Below are positions 45,939-54,260 of a DNA stretch of 64,000 nucleotides, in pieces (position 1 is the stretch's first letter; each line of letters begins with the position of its first letter). Below the pieces are notes generated by a model. It ran no database searches, had not been told where the DNA came from, and worked only from the letters and a program-made list of their open reading frames with translations. This DNA is from JAFNAG01 sp963739235 (GTDB lineage: Bacteria > Acidobacteriota > UBA6911), in the NCBI GenBank assembly GCA_963739235.1, contig CAVTZY010000028.1:1-64000 (forward strand). Direction: 5' to 3'. The position numbers and the translations under genes were made by a program.

Positions 45939-46400
45939 CTACTGAGCTTCATTCCAGTTCTTTTCGTTGAATATCCCTTTCATCATCTGAGACAGAGGGC
46001 GGGATTTGTCCTGCTGGGCCTTGTCCAGCCGCATGTAGATCTTGGCGAACGCCTTCAATTCAATCTGAGCCATCTGGGATTCCAGTGCCGTGTGATTGCT
46101 TATCAGGCCCTTGATTTCCTCCGGGCTCTTGCCTGCCTGAACGGCGTCGCCGATCGCCTCATGTCTTTTGACAAGTTGCATGCGCACCGGCGCTGCTTCC
46201 TTTTGGGCATCGTCAAGAGTTGTTTTGACGTATTTCGTCTGCTCTTTGCTGAGTTGAAGAATCCGGGAGATGGTATCGAGCCGACTGACACTTGTGCTAG
46301 ACATTGAGGCCATGTCGCCACCGCCTCTCCCGCCGCCCCCACGTTGAGCGAACGCCTGGGTAGTTGCCAGAATGAGAATCAAAGACAATCTTAATAACAT
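45939..46400 (-). CDS. Secreted glycine-rich Spy/CpxP-like protein B
   Basis: The start is at ATG 46400 after AGGAGGT, giving 153 residues. The signal peptide (MLLRLSLILILATTQAFA) is followed by a Gly/Arg-rich stretch (QRGGGGRGGGD). A helical domain follows with LSKEQTKYVKTTLDDAQKEA and MAQIELKAFAKIYMRL, the pattern of small periplasmic LTXXQ/Spy-like proteins. It would act in the periplasm, perhaps as a chaperone or metal/stress sensor; this is by analogy only. It lies ten bases after its paralogue. Confidence 0.65.
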   Translation of the reverse strand: MLLRLSLILILATTQAFAQRGGGGRGGGDMASMSSTSVSRLDTISRILQLSKEQTKYVKTTLDDAQKEAAPVRMQLVKRHEAIGDAVQAGKSPEEIKGLISNHTALESQMAQIELKAFAKIYMRLDKAQQDKSRPLSQMMKGIFNEKNWNEAQ

Positions 46401-46410
46401 ACAACCTCCT

Positions 46411-46911
46411 CTAGTGTCTTCCTCTTCGCCCGCCGGAGCCGCCTCTTCCGGCACTGCCGGGCGGATCGAGGGCGGCAGCCATTAGATCAAACGCGGACCC
46501 TGCCTTAGACCGCTGATTTGGTTTGAGCAGTTCGCATACCTTGGTAAACGCCTTCACCTCGATGCCGGTCACCTGGGCTGCGGCAGCTGCATAGGCATCC
46601 ATCACCTTGTTCAGGTCGTCCTGGCTCCCACCGCCGATAATCACCTCGGCGATCTTTGTCCGGTCTCTATCGATCTGGGCCTCGAGCTGCGCCATTTCCT
46701 TTGCCGCATCAGTGAGGATCACTTGCGCTTTTTCTCTCTGTTCCTTGTTCAGTTTGAGACGTTCGGCGAACATTTGGGCCTTGGACAGGGGCTGCACACG
46801 CACAGCCGATGTGCCCATTGCACCCGAATCCTCTCCGCCGCCGCCTCCGCCGCGCTGGGCGAACGCCGGCGTAGTGGCCAGAATTGCAGCCAAAAACAGT
46901 TTTTCCAACAT
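46411..46911 (-). CDS. Secreted glycine-rich Spy/CpxP-like protein A
   Basis: The start is ATG at 46911 with GGAGA upstream, giving 166 residues. A signal peptide (MLEKLFLAAILATTPAFA) and the same QRGGGGGG stretch follow, then LKLNKEQREKAQVILTDAAK and VTGIEVKAFTKVCELLKPNQ. The C-terminus adds a second Gly/Arg-rich tail (GRGGSGGRRGRH). It is clearly a paralogue of the next gene and transcribed with it. Confidence 0.65.
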   Translation of the reverse strand: MLEKLFLAAILATTPAFAQRGGGGGGEDSGAMGTSAVRVQPLSKAQMFAERLKLNKEQREKAQVILTDAAKEMAQLEAQIDRDRTKIAEVIIGGGSQDDLNKVMDAYAAAAAQVTGIEVKAFTKVCELLKPNQRSKAGSAFDLMAAALDPPGSAGRGGSGGRRGRH

Positions 46912-47347
46912 GCCATCTCCTTTCGAGTGGCGCCGCAAACGTGCCCCGAAAAGGTCATGCAGCGTCCCACTCCAGACATCTTCGCCGGGAACCTTATAAA
47001 GCTTTCCATTTGGGAGCACAAGGGGAAACTGCGATGACTATGGCAAGCAAATGATAAGTCCGGTGGATGTGGCAAATGAGATATCCGGTCTAACGGCAGG
47101 AGCTGGGATGGAGGGCAAAGCCTAAAGGAGGGCTGATGAGACCTTATCTGGCGGCACTGACAAGTTGTGCCGGACAGCGGAAGTCTGTACAAATTCCAGG
47201 CCCCCAACATCCTCTTCTCTCATCATTGTCCATAAGTCCCGTTCCCGCCAGTCCTTCCTTGCCTGACTTGACTCCGATATTCTGCTATGCTTTTCTACGA
47301 ATTGCTCAGTTCGCAGCCACAGGCGGCACACCAAGGAAGGCTCTTTC
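46912..47347. other. Divergent intergenic region
   Basis: Promoters for the glycine-rich pair (leftwards) and the metallo-hydrolase (rightwards) must lie here. A 71-codon ORF at 47136 has a good AAAGGAGGGC site but no protein-like sequence and overlaps the next start, so I do not call it. No clear -35/-10 pair or hairpin was seen. Confidence 0.4.
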
Positions 47348-48079
47348 ATGATGACGACAACCAACGAAATTGCTGATAGGATTTTCCGCTTTTCTACTTG
47401 CGTCCCAGACGTGACACCCGACGGATTCACTTTCAACCAATTCTTGATCAAGGCTGAAGAGCCGTTATTTTTCCACACAGGCCCTCGAGCCATGTTCCGC
47501 CTCATCTCCGAGGCTGTTTCGAGAGTCGTTCCCATCGAAAGACTCCGGTGGATCACTTTCGGCCATGTGGAGGCCGACGAGTGCGGTTCGATGAACCAGT
47601 GGCTCGCGGCAGCGCCGAGATCCGAGGTTGCGCACGGCGCCGTCGGCGTGATGGTGTCCCTTAACGACTTGGCCGACCGTCCTCCACGGATGCTTCAGGA
47701 CTCCGAAATCATCGACCTGGGTGGGAAGCGGGTCCGTCACATCGATACGCCGCACGTACCGCACGGGTGGGAGGCGCGAGTTTTGTTTGAGGAGACCACC
47801 CGCACCCTACTGTGCGGCGATCTCTTCACTCACACTGGTGACGGGCCAGCGCTCACCGCGGAGGATATCGTCGGTCCCGCCAAAAACGCCGAGGAACTCT
47901 TTCACGCGAGTTGCCTCACGCCAACCACTGGAGCAACTATTCGAAAGCTCGCCGCTCTATCCCCGAAGACGCTGGCGTTAATGCACGGCTCATCGTTTAA
48001 CGGCGATGCCGATCGAGCACTCAATGATCTCGCCGATCTATACGACCGATGGTTACGGGAAGCATCGCAGATGGGATAG
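47348..48079 (+). CDS. ODP-type metallo-beta-lactamase-fold protein
   Basis: A 243-residue protein resembling the oxygen-binding di-iron (ODP/FprA-like) branch of the MBL fold: FGHVEADECGSMNQWLAAAP corresponds to the HxExD motif, HVPHGWEARVLFEETTRTLL and CGDLFTHTGDGP give the next ligands, and ALMHGSSFNGDADRALNDL the last His. It has no flavodoxin domain. A role in oxygen or NO handling is known for relatives; the partner here is not evident. Two ATGs at 47348 and 47351 are both possible. Confidence 0.75.
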   Translation: MMTTTNEIADRIFRFSTCVPDVTPDGFTFNQFLIKAEEPLFFHTGPRAMFRLISEAVSRVVPIERLRWITFGHVEADECGSMNQWLAAAPRSEVAHGAVGVMVSLNDLADRPPRMLQDSEIIDLGGKRVRHIDTPHVPHGWEARVLFEETTRTLLCGDLFTHTGDGPALTAEDIVGPAKNAEELFHASCLTPTTGATIRKLAALSPKTLALMHGSSFNGDADRALNDLADLYDRWLREASQMG

Positions 48080-48664
48080 CATGGCGCTCGATCCAAACCT
48101 ATTAGAAAACGTCGGGCTTTGTACCGGATATGACATTCCTTCCAGGCAGGTTTAATTGAGGGTGCTACCATGCCGATGCTCCCTGCAGCCACGATCCGCG
48201 GCACCATCGGGAAGAGACCATCCTTCGGCCGGGCCGTCGCGCCGGCTGACAGCACCATCCTCTATACGCAATTCGATTTAGAATCAAGCGAGCTGATGTT
48301 GATCGAGAATTTTCGCTGGCTGCCGGTTCCGTGATTGGGTCTGGAGACGCGAGATTGAGTCCTGAGGCAATCACCAGGATCCGGAACCACCTCCGATTGC
48401 CTCCCCGGCACGGCATCTCGATTTAGAGGAACAAGGAATCTGCTGAGCGGGCGGCACGGGCTGCCACTTTCAAGTTGCACCGGATGGCCGGCGTGTTCGA
48501 ACAACCACACGCCAACGCCTCTGCTTGGAGATACAATCGAGGCGCGTGGCTGAATCAGCTGTCTCTGATGCAGGCGGTAGTGGGCCGCTGTGGGCGAGAG
48601 ACAGAAAACAGCACCTTTCGATCGAGGATCTTTCCATCGACGGCCAGCCGCCGTCGCTGATCTT
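48080..48664. other. 585-base region with no gene seen
   Basis: This stretch between the convergent metallo-hydrolase and CapA-like genes contains only short overlapping ORFs without ribosome sites or motifs. No terminator hairpin or repeat of note was found. Confidence 0.45.
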
Positions 48665-50092
48665 CTACCTCGCGCCTCCTTCCGTCCATACACCAATGCC
48701 GTCCTTGAAAATGATCGTCGTACCGTATTGCGCCGACATCTTCGCAAGTCGATCAATGATTTTCTTGGCCATGGCCGGATCTGCGAGACGAGGCGTGCCC
48801 TGACGCGATCGCGGCATTCTGAACCCCATATCAACTGGGTAGAGCTTGATCTCGACGACTTTGTGGCCCTGGAAGACCGGAACCACCACGGCGCTTTCCC
48901 AGATATCCGCCTGTGCCGGGTAGTAAGAGGTTGGCAGACCAGTCTTCGGATCGAGTTTGGCGCGGGCATCGTAGAAATCGCCGGCCAGTGCGTTACTCCC
49001 TAATCCAAAACTTTCATACATGTCGTCAGGCATCGGCTCGATGGTTTCGTTCTGCATGCAGAAGTTGCCAAGGCTGTAGAAGATCGGCTTTCCTTTGTAG
49101 ATTTCAACTCCCCTCAACTTATGGGGTCCCGATATGACGAAGACATCCGCCCCGGCATCGATGCACTTCTTGATGAACTCCCTCAGGTGGGCCGGCGCAG
49201 GCGAGAGGTCGTTCGGACCCGCGATGTCATGCGAATGCGAATAGACAATCACGAAATCGGCCTGTTTTGCCGCGTTGCGGATCGACCGGAGGATACGATC
49301 TTCATCACGGGCATTCACAGCGCCGATCTGTTTGTTCTCAGGTCCGGGAACAAAGGTGGCGCCACCAAATCGAACCGGTTCTTTCTCCGACTCGGGTACC
49401 CTGCCACCCGTGTCCTTCACGAGCTTGCGCAGATCCGCCATCTGGGCGGGCGCAAGTTGGGTGAATGTCGTCGTGCGCAGGGCATTGACACCAGGTCTCC
49501 CCTTCATCTCCGGCCGGGATTCACCGGCGCGCGACATCGGAGTAAAGGAGGTAGCCATGCCGATGAGGGCAAATCTGCCCTTTCTCGTTTCGAAATACTT
49601 TGCCTGGGCAGCCTCTCCTGCCGACATTCCAGACCCTGAATAGACCAGATGCAGCGAATCCAACAACTTCCACGTTTCCATCATCCCTTCTACGCCGTAA
49701 TCAGTGGTGTGGTTGTTAGCATGATTGAAAAGGTCGAAGCCCATCCACTTCATGTCTTCCACTACTTCGGGAGGGGCCACTTCATAGTTGCCGCCATTCT
49801 CCGCCTGAGGATATCCCTTGAAGTCCCAGAGCCGAAAAGCATTGAGCTCGAGATTGATGACGGCGGCATCGGCTTCCCGAATAGGCTTCACGAGCCCCAT
49901 AAATGCGGGATCGTTCTCAAAGCTCTTCACCTGACGCGTCATGATGGAGTCGCCAGCTGCAGCAATCGACCAGGTTGGCTCGGCAGCCGTTGTTGTCCCT
50001 GCGTTCTGAGTGGCCAGTAACGTAGCTCCCACTGAGGTCCCAATCAGGAGAGCGACGAACAACACATGTCGCACATCTCGAATGCATCTCAT
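48665..50092 (-). CDS. Exported CapA-family (poly-gamma-glutamate synthesis-like) metallophosphatase
   Basis: A 475-residue protein with a signal peptide (LFVALLIGTSVGATLLATQN). The CapA fold is shown by AAAGDSIMTRQ, ADAAVINLEL, FDLFNHANNHTTDYGVEGMM, VIVYSHSHDIAGPNDLSPAP, and ADVFVISGPHKLRGVEIYKG with PIFYSLGNF. These give the Asp, Asn and His ligands of a calcineurin-like metal site. GAGGAA precedes the start. CapA-like proteins outside capsule loci have diverse, mostly unknown roles, and no capsule genes lie nearby. Confidence 0.88.
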   Translation of the reverse strand: MRCIRDVRHVLFVALLIGTSVGATLLATQNAGTTTAAEPTWSIAAAGDSIMTRQVKSFENDPAFMGLVKPIREADAAVINLELNAFRLWDFKGYPQAENGGNYEVAPPEVVEDMKWMGFDLFNHANNHTTDYGVEGMMETWKLLDSLHLVYSGSGMSAGEAAQAKYFETRKGRFALIGMATSFTPMSRAGESRPEMKGRPGVNALRTTTFTQLAPAQMADLRKLVKDTGGRVPESEKEPVRFGGATFVPGPENKQIGAVNARDEDRILRSIRNAAKQADFVIVYSHSHDIAGPNDLSPAPAHLREFIKKCIDAGADVFVISGPHKLRGVEIYKGKPIFYSLGNFCMQNETIEPMPDDMYESFGLGSNALAGDFYDARAKLDPKTGLPTSYYPAQADIWESAVVVPVFQGHKVVEIKLYPVDMGFRMPRSRQGTPRLADPAMAKKIIDRLAKMSAQYGTTIIFKDGIGVWTEGGAR

Positions 50093-50569
50093 TCATTCCT
50101 CCCCAACCCGGACTAGCCGGTACCAAACCGATTTCAGCCCGCCTTCGGCAAGGACTTCAATAACCAAGACAAGGACAAAGCCAGAACAAGATCGTCACAA
50201 CACCCTGAGCTGACTGTTCGCGGCGATCGACCCTGCTTCCGCGTATGATCACCTCCAAGGGAGACCCGATTATTCTCTGAAGGCTCGTCAACTAACCAAT
50301 AATAGCAAACGCGCGACAAACAGCCAGGCGAGAGGGTTTTTCATTCCATGCCCTTGTTGGGTACTGTCAGCGCCCGAGAGCTCAGCTTACATCACATTTT
50401 GATTATGAAGTATTCGTAACTTATACCTATAATCCAAATGTTAACCAGGTTCCCGAACCTTCCACCCTCGTCCTGATCGGCAATGGCTTTGGTGCGATAG
50501 GCTTAATCACATGGAGTAGAAGGAAGCGGCAAATCCTGCAGAATCAGATCGTGTCTATTCACCGAATGC
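50093..50569. other. Intergenic region containing a PEP-CTERM tail
   Basis: 477 bases between two minus-strand genes. The plus strand from about 50380 reads as the end of a PEP-CTERM protein (separate entry). The rest (50093-50380) shows no gene. Confidence 0.5.
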
Positions 50570-50640
50570 TCAGTCTGGCGCATTCAGGGGAGCCTGCTTC
50601 CGGGCATAATAGCCTTTTCGGGTCCGGACCACGGCTTTAG
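50389..50640 (+). pseudogene. Orphan PEP-CTERM sorting-signal tail
   Basis: The frame reads DYEVFVTYTYNPNVNQ, then VPEPSTLVLIGNGFGAIGL and ITWSRRKRQ. This is a textbook PEP-CTERM signal: Pro-Glu-Pro, a hydrophobic helix, then a basic cluster. In normal proteins the stop follows within a few residues; here the frame continues about 30 codons into the complementary strand of the VWA gene. There is no start codon or body of a gene upstream. It is a remnant of an exosortase substrate, which implies the genome has or had an exosortase. Confidence 0.65.
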
Positions 50641-52495
50641 GATGGTTTTTGATCTGCACGCGTATTTCCCTCCACCGGCCGTCATACTTGTGATTCGTCG
50701 AACTGTAGGATAGTTGGTACTGGATGCGAAGGTCGTCGGCGATTTGAGAGTAGACCCTGGAGAGTTGTTCGATCCTGCCCGGAGAATAGAAGCGGCCTCC
50801 GGTTTGTTCCGCGATCATGAGTAGCTGTTTCATGGCTTCTGCATAAGCAGCACGTTCAGCCGGACTGCTGGGACCTCGAGGCGACGGGTATGGGTTTGGC
50901 GCCGGATTAGGGCTGGTGGGTGGATACGATCCCGGGGGCCTCCCTCCTCGTATTATGTCGCCAAGGATACCAATTATGGCTCCGGTGTTAGCCGGTCCCG
51001 TACGTCCGGATGAGGTTGGAACCATTCCCTCAGTGTCCAGAAAGATAGTGTAGATGATAGGCTCGATTTCCTGGATCCTTCGATATAGCTCATCAAACCT
51101 GACGAAAGAGCCTTCGGCCGGCTGACCGTAAAGCTGATTGTCGACTCCGTCAGTAAAGACGACTATGGCGCTTCTGCCCTCAACGTCACGCATGTACTGG
51201 TCTATGCAGGCCGTCAGCGCGTCATAAAAAGCCGTGCCCCCTCCCGCCTGAATCATCTGAATGGCGTTTGCGGCGGCAGCGCGATCATTGGTAAAATCCT
51301 GGATCAGCCGTACACTTGAATTGAATGTGGCCAGGGCAATGCGGTCGTTGGCTTTGATCTGCCGGGTAAAATCAATCGCAGCCTGCTTCATCATTGGCAG
51401 ATAGGATTGTGTGCTGCCGCTGACATCGAGCAGCAGGAGCAGATTGAACGGAGCTTCCGAAGGCGCCACCGCGTCGATCTGCTGCAGGACGCCGTCCTCG
51501 TAAACCAGAAAGTCCTCCCTCTGCAGTTGTCCCATGCTGCGGCCGTTATCACGATCAAGCACCGAAGCATTCAGGGAAACCGAGTCCACGTTTACCTTCA
51601 GGGAATACCCTCCGGGTGGAGCCGAAGGTTGCTGTGCTCGTCCGGTGGTTTCCTGCCCGGATATCGGAGGGGCCTCGGCAGGTTTGGAAATTTCTGGTGC
51701 ATTCTTCTGATTTTTGCCGGGGACGTCAGGCACAGCGCCCGTTTGCGTCGAAGTGACCGCCCCAATTACTTGTGGGAGTTCAGTGAAACGAACCTCAACA
51801 TTGCCATTCACACTTCCGGCATAAAGCAGCGGCCCCAGGACACCCAGCTGCTTTTCGAGAGATTTCGCCCCGACCGCAGGCACCCTGTTCCAGGTGATTG
51901 TCCCTCCGGCGTGGAATTGACCTCGCAGATTGAGATGCTCTCCCAATTCGAAGTATATGTTGCCGGACGTGGATTCGATTCGCACATCCCCTTGGGGCTG
52001 CAAATTCGCACGATAAATAACATCTCCTTTTTCCGTCAGGAGTGATACGGAGGAGGTCAGATCTTCTGCCGAAACCATTCCTGCATGGTTCTCTATGTGC
52101 ACGTTTCCACGAATCCCCCCGATATCGATATTCGGATTGGCGCCTGCGATCTTGACGTTCATGAATTCGGGCGCTTTGATATCGAAATCGACGGCTTCGC
52201 CTGGGAAGCCGGAAAAGAACGAGCGGAAAGAGATCGTGTCAGAGTTCCTTTGGAAATCGACCTTCAAGGGGGCCGCTTGCGTCGTGCTGCGCGTCCTTTT
52301 CTGGATCTTCACCTCGATCGCAGTGCCTTGCGCTGAACGGATTCGAATGGTCCCGTGATCGTTGTAAATGACGAGCGTATCGCCTTGTTTAACTGGAACC
52401 GACTTCGTTTCGACTCCTGTCTGGGCGGGCAGCGAGGCTCCCGTAGACCACTGCAGGCAAATTGCAAAAGCAAAGGCAGGCAGCATCTTAGCCAT
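50570..52495 (-). CDS. Secreted VWFA-related protein with DUF4097-like N-terminus
   Basis: The start is at ATG 52495 after AAGGGGA, giving 641 residues with a signal peptide (MLPAFAFAICLQWSTGASLP). Residues about 40-230 form a DUF4097-like beta-helix (NIDIGGIRGNVHIENHAGMV, GDVRIESTSGNIYFELGE). A Pro-rich linker follows. The acidobacterial VWFA-related domain has QREDFLVYEDGVLQQIDAVA, then LLLLLDVSGSTQSY with the MIDAS DxSxS, and AIVVFTDGVDNQL. The C-terminus carries a Pro-rich insertion and a conserved domain (YSPGRIEQLSRVYSQIADDL). It is extracytoplasmic, probably adhesion or complex assembly. Confidence 0.85.
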   Translation of the reverse strand: MAKMLPAFAFAICLQWSTGASLPAQTGVETKSVPVKQGDTLVIYNDHGTIRIRSAQGTAIEVKIQKRTRSTTQAAPLKVDFQRNSDTISFRSFFSGFPGEAVDFDIKAPEFMNVKIAGANPNIDIGGIRGNVHIENHAGMVSAEDLTSSVSLLTEKGDVIYRANLQPQGDVRIESTSGNIYFELGEHLNLRGQFHAGGTITWNRVPAVGAKSLEKQLGVLGPLLYAGSVNGNVEVRFTELPQVIGAVTSTQTGAVPDVPGKNQKNAPEISKPAEAPPISGQETTGRAQQPSAPPGGYSLKVNVDSVSLNASVLDRDNGRSMGQLQREDFLVYEDGVLQQIDAVAPSEAPFNLLLLLDVSGSTQSYLPMMKQAAIDFTRQIKANDRIALATFNSSVRLIQDFTNDRAAAANAIQMIQAGGGTAFYDALTACIDQYMRDVEGRSAIVVFTDGVDNQLYGQPAEGSFVRFDELYRRIQEIEPIIYTIFLDTEGMVPTSSGRTGPANTGAIIGILGDIIRGGRPPGSYPPTSPNPAPNPYPSPRGPSSPAERAAYAEAMKQLLMIAEQTGGRFYSPGRIEQLSRVYSQIADDLRIQYQLSYSSTNHKYDGRWREIRVQIKNHPKAVVRTRKGYYARKQAPLNAPD

Positions 52496-52675
52496 AGAGT
52501 CCCCTTCGTTTACCAATATGGATGTGGCCTGACCTCCTAAGGTTCATAAAGAAAGTCGTCAGGTAGATGCTAAACCTGGATTACCAAGTTGGAAAGCAGA
52601 ATCAAGTCATAGCCCGAAAATACCCGGAGAGTATGCCTTTGATCATCGGGGGGCCTGATAAGTGTTGGGCGGCAC

Positions 52676-53044
52676 CTATCGAGCCGGTGTGTCCTGCCCG
52701 AACGTCATCCAAAACCGGTTGAGGTCGCGGATGATGGACTCTCGCATCCCGTAAAAGGTGTCATGGAGGCCCTCCACCACTTCCACTCGATCCTTTAGTC
52801 GTTCGTAAACATCGTCAACATTGTCCGTGTACACGTACAGATCGACTTCGCGACGGTCGCGCGTGCTTGGCTGCCCGCCCGAGTTGAACATGAGTTCGCC
52901 GGTTCCGATCGATAGGATCGCAAAACTAAGCCCCTTACCTCCATCGCCGTACGTGCTGGTTACCGTGAAGCCGATGGCCTGGTACCAATCGACGGTCGCG
53001 CGCACATCAGGCACGTGGATCATAGGCACAACTTTCTCTGACAT
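52676..53044 (-). CDS. VOC family protein
   Basis: A 122-residue one-domain member of the glyoxalase/bleomycin-resistance fold: VPMIHVPDVRATVDWYQAIG begins the first half, and EVDLYVYTDNVDDVYERL and IRDLNRFWMTFGQ the second. The usual second metal-binding Glu near the end may be replaced, so the enzymatic activity is unclear. It stands alone, divergent from the methyltransferase gene. Confidence 0.82.
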   Translation of the reverse strand: MSEKVVPMIHVPDVRATVDWYQAIGFTVTSTYGDGGKGLSFAILSIGTGELMFNSGGQPSTRDRREVDLYVYTDNVDDVYERLKDRVEVVEGLHDTFYGMRESIIRDLNRFWMTFGQDTPAR

Positions 53045-53303
53045 AAGGGATATATTATCATGCTGAGATTCGACATAGGGACGGATCGTTGAATATAACG
53101 CAAGGGAGAATTGGCAGGGGAAAGAGGGTAAGGGAAGTGTCCTGCGAGTGCGGCAGGGGTTCAGGTTCTGAGATATGAACCTATGTTAATTTCGGTCTGC
53201 GACTGCTTCCCGAACCCTGGGGGACATGGTAGTTTACCGCCGTTTTCCTTGATACAATGAGCTCCTTGTGTTGAAGCTGCGAACCAGAGGAGATGATCGC
53301 GTA

Positions 53304-54020
53304 ATGGCTAAGACGAGCATGTTCGGAATTTTGAGTCTGGGTCTGGTTCTGTGTGTCCTCTCAGGGCCCGGGTGTGCGAGCAGGGATTACAGATTCGGCG
53401 AATTGACTCAGCTGGCCGACGAATATAAATCCGACAAGGGATCCATCCTGCATCGATACACAGAAGTCTATGAGTACTTCTTTTACCCGCTGAAATCTTC
53501 CGCCCGGAAGATATGCGAAATCGGCGTTCTGGAAGGAGCATCCCTCAAGATGTTTGCGGATTATTTTGGCGGGGCTGTCATATACGGAATCGACATCAGA
53601 GATACCTCGCATCTTAACTCGGACAGAATCAGGACGTTTGTCGCGGATCAAGCTGACAGGAAACAGTTGGCGGCTTTTGCGGATGCCGGCGGATCCGACT
53701 TTGATCTCATTCTCGACGACGGCGGACACTCGATGCCGCAGCAGCAGGTCAGTTTTGCCTATCTATTCAAATATGTCAGGCCCGGCGGCTATTACATCAT
53801 CGAAGACGTGCATACTTCTTTGCTCGACGACTACGGGGTTGAGCCCGGCGAAGGAAACACGACCCTGACCATGATCAATCGCTTTGTCCGGAGCGGGGAA
53901 ATCGAAAGCAAGTATATGACGGACGAAGAAAGGCAATATCTGGATCTCAATATCAGCTACTGCAATTTGATGAGCAGAAACAAGGGAACCTCTATTACCT
54001 GTATTTTCAGGAAGAAGTAG
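53304..54020 (+). CDS. Lipoprotein-anchored class I methyltransferase (MycE/CmcI-like)
   Basis: The start is at ATG 53304 (MAKTSMFGILSLGLVLCVLS), giving 238 residues. The N-terminus is a lipoprotein signal peptide with lipobox SGPGC. The rest resembles the sugar O-methyltransferase/cephalosporin-hydroxylase-like Rossmann group: QLADEYKSDKGSILHRYTEV, ICEIGVLEGASLKMFADYF (SAM site), IYGIDIRD, FDLILDDGGHSMPQQQVSF (metal-binding DD) and GGYYIIEDVHTSLLDDYG. Cytoplasmic SAM would not reach a lipoprotein, so either the anchor keeps it on the inner face or the signal is misleading. Confidence 0.75.
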   Translation: MAKTSMFGILSLGLVLCVLSGPGCASRDYRFGELTQLADEYKSDKGSILHRYTEVYEYFFYPLKSSARKICEIGVLEGASLKMFADYFGGAVIYGIDIRDTSHLNSDRIRTFVADQADRKQLAAFADAGGSDFDLILDDGGHSMPQQQVSFAYLFKYVRPGGYYIIEDVHTSLLDDYGVEPGEGNTTLTMINRFVRSGEIESKYMTDEERQYLDLNISYCNLMSRNKGTSITCIFRKK

Positions 54021-54260
54021 TCGGCACGAGGTGCGTACCATCGGCAAGATCGCAAAAAATTCAATGATGGAGTCCCGGTCAAAATCGGCCGGGTTGTGCC
54101 GAATGACGGCGGTATCATCCGCCGCACCGGACAGAATCATTGACCGATTCCGAAGACTGGGTATTCACAATGCTGCCGGCCGCTCAACCGGCGGGGAGCC
54201 GTCCCAATACGGCTGTATTGAATCCTTGCCAACAACAGCACGGCTGCGACCCGCGTCGGA

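Noticed and set aside
47136..47351. 71-codon ORF with a good ribosome site
   Set aside because: The sequence is Pro/Ser-rich without a protein-like pattern and overlaps the start of the metallo-hydrolase gene. It could be a leader peptide, but there is no support.
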